Source: Symbiodinium natans (lineage: Eukaryota > Sar > Dinophyceae > Suessiales > Symbiodiniaceae). From it: DNA of 64,000 nt. Of this stretch, positions 10,500-21,693 are shown in pieces (position 1 is the first letter of the stretch; each line of letters begins with the position of its first letter). The position numbers and the translations under genes are program-made. The notes beneath the pieces are model-generated. The model was not told where the DNA came from. It saw only the letters and a list, made by a program, of their open reading frames with translations, and did no database searches. The stretch spans positions 78,501-142,500 of the forward strand of contig CAJNDS010002487.1 of NCBI GenBank assembly GCA_905221605.1, in the 5' to 3' direction.

Positions 10500-10630
10500 T
10501 GGGGTTTAGAGGTCTTGCAGGGTTTTTTGGGGTTTAGGTTGTGATCCCTCAACCCCAAACCTTAAAACCCTATAACCCTATAAACCCTGTAAACCCAAAT
10601 GGCCTTACAAGGCTTGCAGGGTTTTGAAAA
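10500..10630. repeat. Degenerate GGGTTTAG/CCCTATAAA stretch
   Basis: TTTAGGG-like sequence followed by CCCTATAA and CCCTGTAAA variants, an eroded opposed pair of telomeric runs. Confidence 0.5.
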
Positions 10631-10666
10631 GGTCCGGTTCACTCTTTTTCAAACGTTTCCCTTTTG

Positions 10667-10839
10667 CTTACTGTTGGCTAGCAGGGAATGAGGGAACTAG
10701 GGCACTAGATGTACCCTTTAAGAGTATATAGGGCCCTATACTTTTCCCTTTAAGGGAGTATATAGGGCCCTATACTTTCCCTTTAAGGGAGTATATAGTG
10801 TACATCCATTCTCCCATTCCCCTTCTTCCCAACAGTAAG
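10667..10839. mobile_element. MITE-like element, family CTTACTGTTGG
   Basis: Inverted ends CTTACTGTTGG..AGGGAATG. The inner part has a GGGCCC palindrome and the module CCCTTTAAGGGAGTATAT repeated. Related copies are at 39660-39774 and 39834-39890. Confidence 0.75.
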
Positions 10840-10910
10840 GTTTGGTGCAGGCTATGGGATCTCTTTAGCATGTCATAGGTCCGGGACAGCCCAGCCGACT
10901 CTGAGGGCAT

Positions 10911-10950
10911 TAGGGTTTAGGGTTTAGGGTTTAGGGTTTAGGGTTTAGGG
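10911..10950 (+). repeat. TTTAGGG array
   Basis: About five perfect heptamers. Confidence 0.95.
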
Positions 10951-11056
10951 CTAGGGACCGAAGTAGCTCGAGCTAGATTCCGGGGCGGAACCCGGCCTCA
11001 CAATCCAAGCCAAGATTGCTTTGGATTAACCCTGAACCCACCAAAGCATGTAGTTG

Positions 11057-11175
11057 CCAGGATGGGCTATTGTTATGCCCTACAAACCCTTAACAAGGCC
11101 CTTTATAAGGCGAATCACGGGATTATGCCCTACAAACCCTTAACAAGAAGGCCCTTCATAGCGCTAATTACGGGG
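11057..11175. mobile_element. MITE-like element, family CCAGGAYGGGC (degenerate)
   Basis: Starts CCAGGATGGGCTA like 35887-36038. Contains two copies of ATGCCCTACAAACCCTTAAC. The right end is eroded. Confidence 0.5.
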
Positions 11176-11306
11176 GAATCCATCCCCAGTCCTCGGCCGA
11201 AAGTGCCAGAAGAAGCCAGACGAAGGCGACCCGCTGGACAGCGCTGGTCATCTTGCTCGGAGTCGCGCGGGCAGCAAGCAGCAACACTAAAACCAGGCAC
11301 CTTTTG

Positions 11307-11370
11307 GGGTTTAGGGTTTTAGGGTTTAGGGTTTAGGGTTTAGGGTTTAGGGTTTAGGGTTCACCCACGA
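11307..11370 (+). repeat. TTTAGGG array
   Basis: About eight heptamers, one with an extra T. Confidence 0.95.
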
Positions 11371-11399
11371 CTTCGCTGTACCCAACCAGGACATCACTG

Positions 11400-12440
11400 G
11401 GACCCCAAATTACCCTCTCGCTCCGACTTATGTGCTAAAGCTGGCTTTGTGCCTGAGCCAAAAAGGGGGAAACTGGAAATTATATGTTGGCACGGGACTC
11501 TGCCGGCCATGCCACTTCTTGACAAGCAGCGTTTCCAATGACAGGTTCAAGCGCAAGATAGAACACGCCCTTTCGTGCCACGATGCTACGCCTGCTCTGG
11601 GCTCTTTTATGGGCCGCGCAGGAATGTCAGGAATGCGAACTACGGCTGAGGCCTCCATGTCTCCCGAAGCTTCAGAACCCCTAAACCCGAGTAATCTCCT
11701 AAAACCTTGAATCCCAAGCATGGCCTCCAACAAAGGACTTAGTTCGACGAAACTTGCGGCTCGAATTGTGCGAACGGAATTCCCCATCCACGCCGGCCTG
11801 GTATACTGTGCCCAAAACCGTAAACCGTTTCGAGCCGATCATGCTGGAGGCTCAAACCCTGAATCCCAAAATCCTTAACACCAAAGCCCGGCGTTGCTCA
11901 GACCCTAAGCATCCCATGAGACTTTGGCGCGAGAGTTGGAGTATTCGAATTGCCACAACCGAGGGTTTAGGATTTAGGGGTTTGCGAGTTTAGCTTGTCT
12001 AGACAGCTTGGAAGTGTGAGAATTGTTTTGAATGCTGTGCGCCGCATCGTTATACATCTCGTGTAACTGCTACCACAGTAACCAAGATTGAAACTAGAGT
12101 ATCCCCATGAACATAACCCCTGAAAGACGGTTGCTATAATCTAAAGGGTTCTCGGTGTCCGATGCCACCACGCTGTCAGAAAATGTCTGAAGCCAAGGGC
12201 AACAGCGCAGCGTCCAAGCTCAAGAAAGGTTCGGGTTCAGGGTTTCGGGCTTTTCTACAACCACAGTCCAAACTCCTGAAGCCCGCAACCCTAGCACGTG
12301 GGCGTCATCCTGGACCGCACGCTACCAACCTTCGATCCCCGGCAACGCTCCAAAGTTCTCAACGTGTACAATCTTAAACCCAGGGAGGATGTAAAAAAGT
12401 AGATCCCTGCAAGGGGTTCCTTTTCACCACCCAAGAGCAA
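11400..12440. other. No supported gene
   Basis: Scattered single CCCTAAA/TTTAGGG units and short open frames ending in them. Nothing recognisable. Confidence 0.4.
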
Positions 12441-12441
12441 T

Positions 12442-12548
12442 ATGGGGGTTTACGATAGTAAGCCACCCCTAATCTAGACTCCCAAGCAGTAGGATCCCAT
12501 ATAAGAAGGACCCCATGAACGCACCCTTGGTATCGTAAACCCCCCCAT
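12442..12548. mobile_element. MITE-like element, family GGGGGTTTACGATA
   Basis: ATGGGGGTTTACGATA at 12442-12457 and its inverse (two extra C) at 12531-12548. A second copy is at 25507-25634. Confidence 0.75.
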
Positions 12549-12786
12549 TTTGGGCATCAATTTGGGAGGGGGGATTGTGTTCCAGCACTTCACGGCGCGG
12601 TCGCCATTTTGTGAACTGTTCTCCGTGGCGTGCTCAGCGTCCTCTCTCTGAACCTTGTGAAAAAGACCTGAAAGAACCATTTTTTGTTTTCATTTGAGGT
12701 GGCGAACCCCTGTAGTTGACGCCTTTCTAATGGGTCGAAGCCTGACCCATGATATTCAGCAATGCCACTGAACCGGCAGTCCGCAT

Positions 12787-13194
12787 TTGAAACCGGGCAC
12801 CAGCCAAGTTTGTTGCATGTGTGGCACCACATTGTTTGGTGCTACGCCGATGTGTGTGAGTTGTACGACGCTACGACGTTGTGTAGGTTGGGTGATGCAT
12901 GCGACGACTGTAGTGATGACGAGGGCGTTGATGATGATGCTGCTGCTGATGATGATGATGACGACGACGACATCGATGCGGATGTGGCACGCAGATGCAT
13001 GCAACACTACATACCAAGAATCTCACCGTGACATGTGCAGAACAGCAGTGGGATGTTTTGGCACAGTCGAGAGCACTCACGTCTCGAAGCAGCGCCCCAC
13101 CAGATCCACCAGCCTCGCAGGCTCAGGCAATCTCAGGTATCAATTTCCACTCGCAAGTTGTGCCCAGAACTTACATAAGCACCTTGAGTCCTAA
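12787..13194 (+). CDS. Hypothetical ORF with two CxxC pairs and GAT/GAC triplet run
   Basis: The frame encodes CCMCGTTLFGATPMCVSC, spaced like a small zinc ribbon. It is followed by a GATGAT/GACGAC triplet tract (12921-12975) read as M/T repeats. The start is arbitrary and there is no family match from memory. It may be fortuitous; two other frames are also open across the triplet tract. Confidence 0.2.
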   Translation: MKPGTSQVCCMCGTTLFGATPMCVSCTTLRRCVGWVMHATTVVMTRALMMMLLLMMMMTTTTSMRMWHADACNTTYQESHRDMCRTAVGCFGTVESTHVSKQRPTRSTSLAGSGNLRYQFPLASCAQNLHKHLES

Positions 13195-13578
13195 AGTACA
13201 CTGCCCAAAAGCCCAAACGACTTGAGGTTTAGGGCTTACGGCTAAGCGTTTGGATGAAGCGGTTCTTTCAATGGCCAATCTCTAAGTTGCTTTGGACATT
13301 CAAAGCTTGGGCTGTCTGACTGAGGTTTAGGGCTATATATGAGCTTTGCGTTTAGGAGCTTATGGTTTACGGGAACTTTGGGGTAGGTTACGGACTTGGG
13401 GGTGCTTCGAGCCGACTTAGGTGTTGTATACTCTTAGTTCAGGGGTTTTATCATCCCAAATAGTGTCCTGCGAAGGCAGCTGAAAAAGCACGCGCTGAAT
13501 TTATGCCCTGAAAACCTATTTATTTTCCGAAACACGGCCGTTGCGAGCCGACGACCCCCGTCCACAGAGCTTCGGGTG

Positions 13579-13602
13579 CCGGGTTTAGGGTTTAGGGCTA
13601 AG
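13579..13602 (+). repeat. Short TTTAGGG run
   Basis: Three heptamers, the last changed to CTAAGG. Confidence 0.7.
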
Positions 13603-13751
13603 GACTTGTTTTGGGTTAGTCCTCAGCTGTGGAGTTTCACGAATTGGGTGATAGGGCTTAGGGGAGGGATGAAGGACAACCTCCCCAGGAGAAGTCTTCC
13701 AGAACGAAAAACCCCAAGCCCTATTGGTTTACGGGCCGAATTAAGGCGGGC

Positions 13752-13774
13752 CATGCAGCAGCAGCAGCAGCAGC
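13752..13774. repeat. CAG microsatellite
   Basis: ATG(CAG)6CAC within a short open frame. Confidence 0.8.
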
Positions 13775-14564
13775 ACCCAATTTCGAAGTTTGTGCGTTTT
13801 GCACGACTCAACTACAAATCAAATTCGAACCCAATCAGGGATGCCCCCGCGCCGACAGCCCCTGAAGCCCCCTAAATCCCAAAGGCTCCCAAGCCTTAAG
13901 AGTCCTGTCTCCTAAATATCCTCAACACTACCTGGCATTCCTAGCGGCCACTTTTTTTGCAGCCGGTTGGGTAAATCCAGCCCATTTCGGAGTCGCCCAT
14001 GAAGCTCACACGAGCTTATTTAAGGCTGCAGAATTTTAGGTTTTCAAGCGGTTGTTTTGGCTTTTTAAGATCCTTCGATTTCTCGGAGGTTTGTTACGGT
14101 TCCTCAAGTTCTTAGGGCTCGGAGGTTCTTGGGTCTCTTGGGTTGTCTTTGGGCTCTTAGGCTCTTAGGGCTCTCAAACAGAAACCAACCCTCACCCAGA
14201 CCCACAGCCGGAACACAGGTGTCGGAGAAAGGGGGCGCCTCACGTGCGCTTCCCGGCTCCTTGCATGGGAGCAGCTGCAGCGACAAGATTTGCAGAGAAA
14301 CGCATCCACCCTAAAGGGAGTTTTTTGGGGGACCGGCTTGCGAAATTTGCACAAACAGGTAGGGCTCAAGGTGGTGTGTAAGGTTTTGGGCTCCAGGGAG
14401 TCTAGGCTTCCAGGGAGTTTAGGTCTTTAGGGGTCCAGGTCTGTGGGGGGGGGGGGGGGTTTGCTTTAGTTTTCCCTTTTCCCAAAACTCCTTCGAGGGT
14501 TCTGTATGCCAAAGACTCTTCAGGGCTTGCAGCAGTGGCCATCTTGGGCTTGGAGCTTGGCAAG

Positions 14565-14622
14565 GGTTTAGGGTTTAGGGCTTGGGGCTTAGGGCTTAGG
14601 GTTTAGGGTTTAGGGTTAGGGG
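14565..14622 (+). repeat. TTTAGGG array, degenerate
   Basis: TTTAGGG mixed with CTTGGGG and CTTAGGG. Confidence 0.85.
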
Positions 14623-14687
14623 ATTAGGGAACAAGTTTGAAGCTATGCCCCGCTATTCCCATGTGACGCCCTGCCCTTAAACAACAA

Positions 14688-14860
14688 GAATACAATACGA
14701 TACAATACAATACAATACAATACAATACAAAAAACACATACGAAACGATACAATACGACACTACACAATACACCGTAAACAGTACACAAGGTACAAGAGA
14801 CAAGAAACAAAATACAATATACGATAAACAGTATACAATACACAATATACGGTACAATAC
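14688..14860. repeat. ATACA/AATAC pentanucleotide tract
   Basis: Imperfect AATAC units; open frames across it are Y/I/V/C-rich and not credible genes. Confidence 0.85.
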
Positions 14861-14879
14861 ATTTCAATACAACATTTTA

Positions 14880-15990
14880 CCATACGACCAACTACCACAA
14901 AACCACGACAAAAGCCCACCAAGCTGCCTCCAATCGTGCCAGTCTCCACGGCTCTCCTTGTCGTTGCCCTGGCACTTGTCGCCTCTTTAGTGGGTGTTTG
15001 TGAGTTCTGGGAGTTCCCGGAGTTCTGTCGGTTCTGCGGGCTCTGTAAAGCTTACGAGGTCTGGGCAAGGCTTACGAGGTGTCCACTGCGAAGAACAAGC
15101 CTGAAAGGGAATAGGGTGTGGGTTTCTGTTTTCAGTCAGTAGAACTGTCGTTGTCGTTGTTGTTGCTGCTGCTGCAGCTGCTATTGTTGTTGTGTCCTTC
15201 TGGCCTAAATCCTGACATTCCGGCCCTCGTCGGAGCGTTGCAAGATACTACTGGACTTGAATGCTTTCCTGCCTAGCTTGCGTTCGCGAAGCCCCTATAA
15301 ACTCCTGCATCCCAAAGCACAAGACCCTAGGGCCCTGCACCGTACTCCAAGAAACCCCCAAACATCCGTTTCTAAATTTCCATGACCAACCATGCCTGGA
15401 TGAGCTGAAGCAGGAAAGCCCCTGCGCCGTTGTCGCCTGTCAGTGCGACATCCAGTCGATAAGTTACGCTGGCTCGGGGTGCAGCTTCTCGGGCCCATGC
15501 AGAGCCAACTCACGAATAATCGCCGCAACAGCCAAATATTGAGACGCAGGATTTGGCACCTTTCGCCTTATTTGCCCAACTGGCTAGTTAACCCTGATTT
15601 GTTCACCCTTGCCTGAGGACGAAGCAAATCCAGTCTTACCTACAACTGTTTGCAGTTGCATTCTGAACTGTCTGTCGCCACCCCAGCTTCTCTCCGCCCC
15701 AATGCCGACTGACCTTAATTCCCCTGATCGATCGACGGACCAGTTTGCCCTTATTTAATTACCTTAGACGGTTTCGGAGTGCGGTAGATAGGTTTCACCT
15801 TCTTTTTGTTGGGGTTGGGAGGTTTTCGGGAGCTTCCTGGGTATTTATGACTGGGTTAAAAAGTAGGCTGGCTATTGCTACAAGTGGGCGGCTACAGGCT
15901 TTTCGGGTAACTACCCATGAAACTTCAAGTAGACTTGGACAGATAGCTGGGGAGGCACCACAATTCAAAAGACTGGAGGGCTGAAGGGAG
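14880..15990. other. No supported gene
   Basis: GTTGTTGCTGCTGCTGC triplets at 15155-15190 and short open frames only. Confidence 0.4.
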
Positions 15991-15998
15991 GGAAGCCT

Positions 15999-16040
15999 GG
16001 AGGGCCCTAAACCCTAAGCCCTAAACCCTAAACCCTAAAC
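15999..16040 (-). repeat. CCCTAAA array
   Basis: Five to six units, one CCCTAAG. Confidence 0.9.
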
Positions 16041-16111
16041 GAGGGAGCGTAGGAGGGCTGGAGGGCGGGAAAGCTGGAAAATTAGGCATGCGTTGGGGGT
16101 TCACGGTGTAG

Positions 16112-16287
16112 GCCTCCTCGCGAAGTCGCCGGCTCTTCCTGCGCCACCTTGGGACATTCGGGATGTTGCGGGCTTTTGGCCTTTACACTGGGTTGCTGTT
16201 GAGGAGCTTAGCGAGCGTGCCGTGATAAGGACGCCGCACTACGGACGGTACATTCGAAAGTTGGACCCGAACTTCTTCAAAGCCTGA
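16112..16287 (+). CDS. Candidate terminal exon, unrecognised product
   Basis: After a TGTAG|G acceptor the frame reads LLAKSPALPAPPWDIRDVAG, later YGRYIRKLDPNFFKA and TGA (176 nt, two nt then 58 codons). The composition is protein-like and the segment sits between telemetric-type arrays at 15999 and 16403. The family is not recognised. Confidence 0.35.
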
Positions 16288-16402
16288 CCCCTAAAACCCC
16301 CCCTGTACGCCAAACTCTTGAACCCGAAAGAACCCAAGAAACCCCCCCGTACACCTTGCAAACCAACGTGAAATAAAGACCTGAACTCCTCAGAGGACCC
16401 CC

Positions 16403-16468
16403 TAGGGTTTAGGGTTTAGGGTTTCGGGTTTGGGGATTCGGGTTGGGGGTTTGGGGTTTAAGGGTGTC
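16403..16468 (+). repeat. TTTAGGG array, variant-rich
   Basis: Includes TTCGGG and TTTGGGG variants. Confidence 0.9.
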
Positions 16469-16534
16469 TCATCCTAGCCTAACGACACTAATCTAGACAC
16501 TCAACCCCTTGACGAAGTTGCTGTATAGCCTGAG

Positions 16535-16741
16535 GTCTGCATCTGGGTCCCTGAGCGGCCAAAGACTTTCTGTGTTAAGGATGGCTATACTGGTGTTGAG
16601 CTCATCTTCTTGTCAGGCGTTGCACTACAGAAAGGAGAGCAAACTGGCATTTGCTGGGGTCGCCGTGACTTCCTCAACGACCCACGCCTGTGGCAGCGAA
16701 CTCTGTCTTATGCTGGGGGCCCGGACCCCTTCGACGACTGA
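16535..16741 (+). CDS. Candidate terminal exon, unrecognised product
   Basis: After CCTGAG|G, 69 codons are open to TGA. The text includes PERPKTFCVKDGYTGVELIF, then LNDPRLWQRTLSYAGGPDP. It reads as coding by residue composition, but I do not know the family. The 3' part is partly duplicated at 16806-16829 beside the next array. Confidence 0.35.
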   Translation, partial: VCIWVPERPKTFCVKDGYTGVELIFLSGVALQKGEQTGICWGRRDFLNDPRLWQRTLSYAGGPDPFDD

Positions 16742-16827
16742 TGGTTGCCATTGCGCTGTCGACTAGAGCGATGGGCGTGCGCACCCAAGTGACCGACAGT
16801 GGCGGCATCGAACTCTGTCTTTTGCTG

Positions 16828-16877
16828 AACCCTAAACCCTAAACCCTAAACCCCAAACCCCAAACCCTAAACCCTAA
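16828..16877 (-). repeat. CCCTAAA array
   Basis: Seven units with two CCCCAAA. Confidence 0.95.
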
Positions 16878-17039
16878 GGGGGGTCCGACACCCGTTAACA
16901 GGCGACCGGAAGGGGCCTCTGTCTCCCTGCTGACCCCCCGCCCAAGGGCCCAACAACCTTAAGGAAGCTCAGACGCATCAACGCGCAAACAAAAAGCCGG
17001 AAAAGGGTGTTATACACCTGTGAAACCTATAAACCGTTG

Positions 17040-17067
17040 TGGCGGGGGCGGGGGGGGGGGGTGGGGG
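17040..17067. repeat. G-rich tract
   Basis: GGCGGGGGCG followed by G9-G10 runs. Confidence 0.8.
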
Positions 17068-17883
17068 GCGTTTTTCTGGAGTTTGTGTGCCTGAAGGGGT
17101 TTCTAGGTCTTTGGGTTCCTCCGGCTTGCTAGGGTTCTGCCTCCCTCCCCCTTTCCCCGGACGCCGGAATTGTACCTAAGTCAACGCCTGCACATACAAG
17201 CCCGATCCCGACACAAACTGCCAGATACCTGCACAATCCGGGCTTCAGGGGCTCAGAGATTTGGCCTTGCACCATGAACACAACCACACAGACACACGCA
17301 GAGAGACCTTAAGACAGCCACAGAGACGCACAAAAACAAAAACACACACACACACATAAACACGTGTAGACAGCTCCTCCCCCGCCCCCGGCCTCCCCCC
17401 CGTAGGCCTCACTGCCCCAAACAGCAAAAACAGCAAGGTGGAGCATGAGTTGCGGATTCCACATGTTGCAAGTGGCCAGGGTCAGGGACTGCAGTTCACG
17501 GATTTTTGCCGCTCGCGGATGCTGCAACTGGATGCTTCCTCAGGAAGCCCTTCTCCCAAGCCTGACTCCTATGTCTGAGTTGGCACAGAGGTGCACCGTC
17601 GAGTTACAGCGAAATCAACCGGCTTTGCAGGCTTGGAGGCAAGCGCTGCGGCGCTGCCCGATGCTGAGCCGATGAAGAATCCAGATGCAGAATCCTTTAA
17701 GGTGTTTCATAACAATACTTTACACAAAAAAAAGAGGTGGTTTGGGACTCCTAGGTATACTTTACGCCAAAGGCAACGCACAAGTGTTCTGTTAACTCGC
17801 TCAGCACCGCTACGCGGTGAGAAACTGCGCGCTGCGGACTGCTCGAAGGCGCCTCAGCCTTTTGCACGGTTTGGGGTTCAGGG

Positions 17884-18127
17884 GTTAGGGTTTAGGGTTT
17901 AGGGTATATGGGGAGTTCGGGAATTAGACACCGTAAGCCCTCAACCCTGAACCCTAAGATCGTCCCTTCAAGGCGTCTTAGGTCCCTTCTCGGAATATCC
18001 TACGGAAGGGAGTTGTAGGACAGGGGAGTGGATACCCCCGGCTTTATGGACCGGGGCAGATCGCACCAACCCCCATGTCCTGTGGAGGAAGGAAGACGAT
18101 TGAAGTGCTTAGGGTTTAGGGTTTAGG
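17884..18127 (+). repeat. Two short TTTAGGG runs
   Basis: Runs at 17884-17907 and 18109-18127, with 200 bp of unrecognised sequence between. Confidence 0.85.
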
Positions 18128-18352
18128 CTCCAGAGGGTTTAGGCGCTAAAGTCTCTACAGGCCCTCATGTCCGCTTAGGTTTAGGACCTGAGAGTGTTCG
18201 ACAACATCCGTCTAAGAATCCTTGTCCAATGTAAGATGGGTCTGTCCCAAGCTAGGGGTGCCCCGAATACACTCCCCCGAATACTAGAATTCTTACTATG
18301 ATACTAGAACCCATACTAGTGGAACCTCAACAAAAGGTACCCCTAATTTGCC

Positions 18353-18444
18353 CTAAACCCTAAACCCTAAACCCTAAACCCTAAACCCGAAGCCCTAAGC
18401 CCTAAACTCTAAACCCTAAACCCTAAACCCTAAACCCTAAACCC
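18353..18444 (-). repeat. CCCTAAA array
   Basis: About 13 units; left half of an opposed pair with 18542. Confidence 0.95.
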
Positions 18445-18541
18445 CCTATTTTGCGAACTCCCCTCCCGCCGTGAAGGCGTCGGCTCTTCGAATCTTCGAC
18501 CGCTTCGGTGAGCTGCAAACCCGAATTCCTAAATCTACAAC

Positions 18542-19095
18542 TTAGGGTTTAGGGTTTAGGGTTTAGGATTTAGGGTTTTCGGTTAGGGTTTAGGGTTTCA
18601 GGGTTTAGGGTTTAGGGCTTGGGGTTTAGGGTTTCTAGTTCAGGGTTTGTGGGGTTTAGGGTTTAGGGGTTAGAGTTCAGGGCTTACAGGGTTTTAGGGA
18701 TCGTGGGGTCTATAGGTTTACAGGGACTAGGGCTTGGGGTTTAGGGTTTACAGGGATTATAAGGCTTGGGGTTTGTAGGGCTTGCGGTTTCTGGGGTTTA
18801 CAGGGGGTCTTTAGGGCTTGAGGCCTAAAGGGTGTATGGGGATTATAGGGATGCTTAGGGTTTATAGAGCTTGGGGCATATAGCGATTCATAGGGATCAT
18901 AGGGATTCTAGAGGTTATAGGATGGATAGGGTTTATAGGGACGAGGGCGTATAGGGTTTATTGCAGTGCTTGGGATCTATGGAGCTTCAGGTTTATAGGG
19001 CTCAGGGCTTCTTGGCTTCGGGTTTGCAGGGCTTAGGGTTTACATAGCGCTTAGGGTTTGTAGGGCTTAGGGCTTCATGGGGTTTAGGGTTGTGG
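18542..19095 (+). repeat. Long degenerate TTTAGGG array
   Basis: About 550 bp grading from perfect heptamers to variants such as TTTATAGGG, TTTACAGGG and CTTGGGG. It is the longest eroded array here. Confidence 0.9.
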
Positions 19096-19183
19096 GCGCC
19101 GCCCAGACCTGCTCCTTTCTGGGCTGTTACTCCAAAAAGCCCTGCTTCGTAGGGGATTTTGGATCCTTAGGTACAACGGGGGA

Positions 19184-19226
19184 AGGCCCTAAACCCTAAA
19201 CCCTAAACCCTAAACCCTAAACCCTC
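19184..19226 (-). repeat. CCCTAAA array
   Basis: Six units; only about 6 bp separate it from two TTTAGGG units at 19231-19244. Confidence 0.95.
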
Positions 19227-19343
19227 AGCACTAGGGTTTAGGGTCTGTTGCATTTCCGGCTTAGCAAGGTTGAGGGCTTAGGGTCTGGAGTTGAGGGTGC
19301 GACTGTGGGACTCATTCTTTGGCTGAAGTTGGGAAGTTGTGTT

Positions 19344-19379
19344 TGGGGTTTGGGGTTTAGGGTTTAGGGTTTAGGGAAA
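19344..19379 (+). repeat. TTTAGGG array
   Basis: Five units, first two TTTGGGG. Confidence 0.9.
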
Positions 19380-19449
19380 AGTTCTGCTAAAAGGTGCAGT
19401 AGGGGGGGTGCCGAAGGCTGTCGATGCGTGGTTGCACGAGGCTTGTGAC

Positions 19450-19496
19450 TGGACTCAGCCACGCTTGGCCTTCGCTTTGGCCTTTCCTTTGGGCCT
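19450..19496 (-). CDS. Candidate C-terminal exon, Lys/Ala-rich tail
   Basis: After CGCCAG| the minus strand reads PKGKAKAKAKRG and a stop (near 19453). Such K/A/G tails are common at C-termini of dinoflagellate proteins. Too short for a family call. A preceding exon may lie in 19545-19740. Confidence 0.3.
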
Positions 19497-19509
19497 GGCG
19501 TGCGGGAGG

Positions 19510-19533
19510 GTTTAAGGTTTAGGGTTTAGGGTT
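19510..19533 (+). repeat. Short TTTAGGG run
   Basis: Three units. Confidence 0.85.
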
Positions 19534-19811
19534 TTCTTTTCGAGGTGGTTTTCAGGGGCTCTAGCAGAGACACTACCATGGAGGTGTTGTGAGCACGTCC
19601 CGAGATCTTGGCAACCCTTGTGAAGACAGAACTGTCCATGAACGTCTCGTTCGCACGACGACTTTGAAACGTTAATTCCAGAAGCAAACCGGTGGGATCC
19701 TCTCACTTGGCGCTTCCTTAAACGGCATGTCCCAGCTGAGTGCAACGCATGGATGTCGCATCTGCACCGGGGCTCAAGGTTGCGACATTGCGCCTTGTTT
19801 CGGGAAGATCT

Positions 19812-19870
19812 CCCTAAAACCCTAAACCCTAAACCCTAAACCCTAAACCCTAAACCCTAAACCCTAAACC
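19812..19870 (-). repeat. CCCTAAA array
   Basis: Eight units, followed by a C tract 19881-19896. Confidence 0.95.
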
Positions 19871-19982
19871 ACCCCCCTTGCCCCCCCCCCCCCCCCGGTT
19901 CCTGGAGGCCGCGGGCGCGGAAGGGTTGTCTGCCTCAGCCGGCTGGTGCACACCAAGGGCTGTCGAGTGGCATAGGGGGGCT

Positions 19983-20066
19983 TTTAGGGTTTAGGGTTTA
20001 GGGTTTAGGGTTTCGGGTTTCGGGCTTAGGGGGGGGGGGGGGGGGAGGGGGGTTTAGGGTTTAGGG
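19983..20066 (+). repeat. TTTAGGG array interrupted by a G tract
   Basis: Heptamers, then G15 (20031-20045), then two more heptamers. Confidence 0.95.
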
Positions 20067-20769
20067 ATTACGATATTAAGAGTACCTCATTGAGGTCCTT
20101 ATTAAAAGGTGATGCTACCGTCTGGGGTCTATATTAGGTGCCCCTGATCTCGGAAACCCCCACCCTTCTGTTGTAAAGTCACCACCCTACGTACAAACAT
20201 CCTGCGTGCAAGAAGAGGCTTTGGATTCTTAAGGCTAAGGTGGAGTTTAGGCTTTTATAGGTGAAGAGGCTGGTTGACGCGCCCTTCTCAGCTTCCTTGT
20301 AGCCGGAGGGGACCTGCTACTTTGGCTCTTGACCCAAAGAGAGAGTCTCTCGACACCGCTGTTGTTTTTCTGCGGCGGTCTGTGGCAGTGACGTCAGAGT
20401 TTTCAGCCACAAATCGTAGCCATTGGCGATGCGTGCAGCTGCAAGCCACACCCTAAAAAGCTGTGAGAAAGTGACTCAAGTAACTGCCGTAGAATAATAA
20501 CGTTCGTTCCTAAGTCCCCATGACCCTTAACCCTAAACCTCAAAGCCTAACCCTCAAAGCCCCTCCTGACACCAAGACCAAAACACACTGAAACGCACTC
20601 AGAAGACTGGGACAAAACCATACAGCATACAAGTACAGACCAAAACCCACCTTAATCACCTTAATCTAACTCCTCTGACCAAGAGCAACCTTGAGAGAGT
20701 GGAGCCCTTTTCGGCATAAAAGGTTTATAAGGGAACAGAAACCCTGAAATTCAGAAAGGGAATAAGGGC

Positions 20770-20880
20770 AACCCTAAACCCTAAACCCTAAACCCCAAAC
20801 CCCAAACCCTAAACCCAACCCTTAAAACAAGGGGAGTAAGGGAAACCCTAAACCCTAAACCCTAAACCCCCAACCCTAAA
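20770..20880 (-). repeat. Two CCCTAAA arrays
   Basis: 20770-20814 and 20845-20880, both with CCCCAAA or CCCCCAA variants. Confidence 0.9.
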
Positions 20881-20965
20881 GGTCCTAAACTCCCTCACGC
20901 CGCAGCCGCCCTGCCTTGCTTGCCGCAGCCCGAGGTCCTGCCTTGGCTTTGGGAACCTGCCGCGG

Positions 20966-21030
20966 GTTTAGGGTTTAGGGTTTAGGGTTTAGGGGTTAGG
21001 ATTTAGGGTTTAAGGTTTCGGGTTTAGGGG
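20966..21030 (+). repeat. TTTAGGG array
   Basis: Partner of 20845-20880 across an 85-bp GC-rich unique segment. Confidence 0.95.
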
Positions 21031-21352
21031 GTTTAGTCTATGCACGCGCTGCCCCTGGAACCGCCCCTGGAACCTACGGAGCCACAGAAGGATGATATTC
21101 TCTCTCGGGTTACATACGGACAGAAAAGCCATTTGCTTAAGAACCCTTAAACAAGAAAAGATATATAAAAAACCCATAAACTGCCCTGACATGGAGTAGC
21201 AGTAGTAGTAGTGTGGAAGGGAGTGTTCAGGGCAGGGTTGGGTGCTCCGGGTCTTCGTGCGTCTTTGGGGCAACGAGAGTTGAAAGGATTCGGGGGGGTT
21301 AACGGTTTGGGAGTGAAGGGCCCAGGTGGTGCACAGAAATGCCCTCACATAC

Positions 21353-21429
21353 TAAACCCTAAACCCTAAACCCTAAACCCTAAACCCTAAACCCTAAACC
21401 CTAAACCCTAAACCCTAAACCCTAAACCC
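21353..21429 (-). repeat. CCCTAAA array
   Basis: Eleven nearly perfect units. Confidence 0.95.
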
Positions 21430-21523
21430 AGGCTTCACCGGGGTTCATAGGGTTTATAGGGTTTAGGGACAATGCTTCACCACGTTTCGCCGTTTTTGTT
21501 GGAGGGGTTAACGGGTAAAGGGG

Positions 21524-21693
21524 GTTTTAGGGTTTAGGGTTTTTGGGGACCCCCTGAGCCTTCTTCGGCCCATGCTCGGCGCCTCAGCGATGGCCAGGGG
21601 AGCGTTGGGCTCGGGGAGGTGTGTCTTTGCTCTACTTGTAGGGTTTAGGGTTTAGGGTTTAGGGTTTAGGGTTTAGGGTTTAGGGTTTAGGGA
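21524..21693 (+). repeat. TTTAGGG arrays
   Basis: Short run 21524-21543 and eight perfect units at 21639-21693, about 95 bp apart. Confidence 0.95.

Noticed and set aside
14624-14870. Cys/Tyr/Val-rich ORFs
   Set aside because: Translation of the AATAC pentanucleotide tract.
20410-20430. Dinoflagellate spliced-leader relic (CGTAGCCATT)
   Set aside because: Only about 10 bases match and the TTTTGGCTCAAG part is missing; a chance match is expected about once in several such windows.
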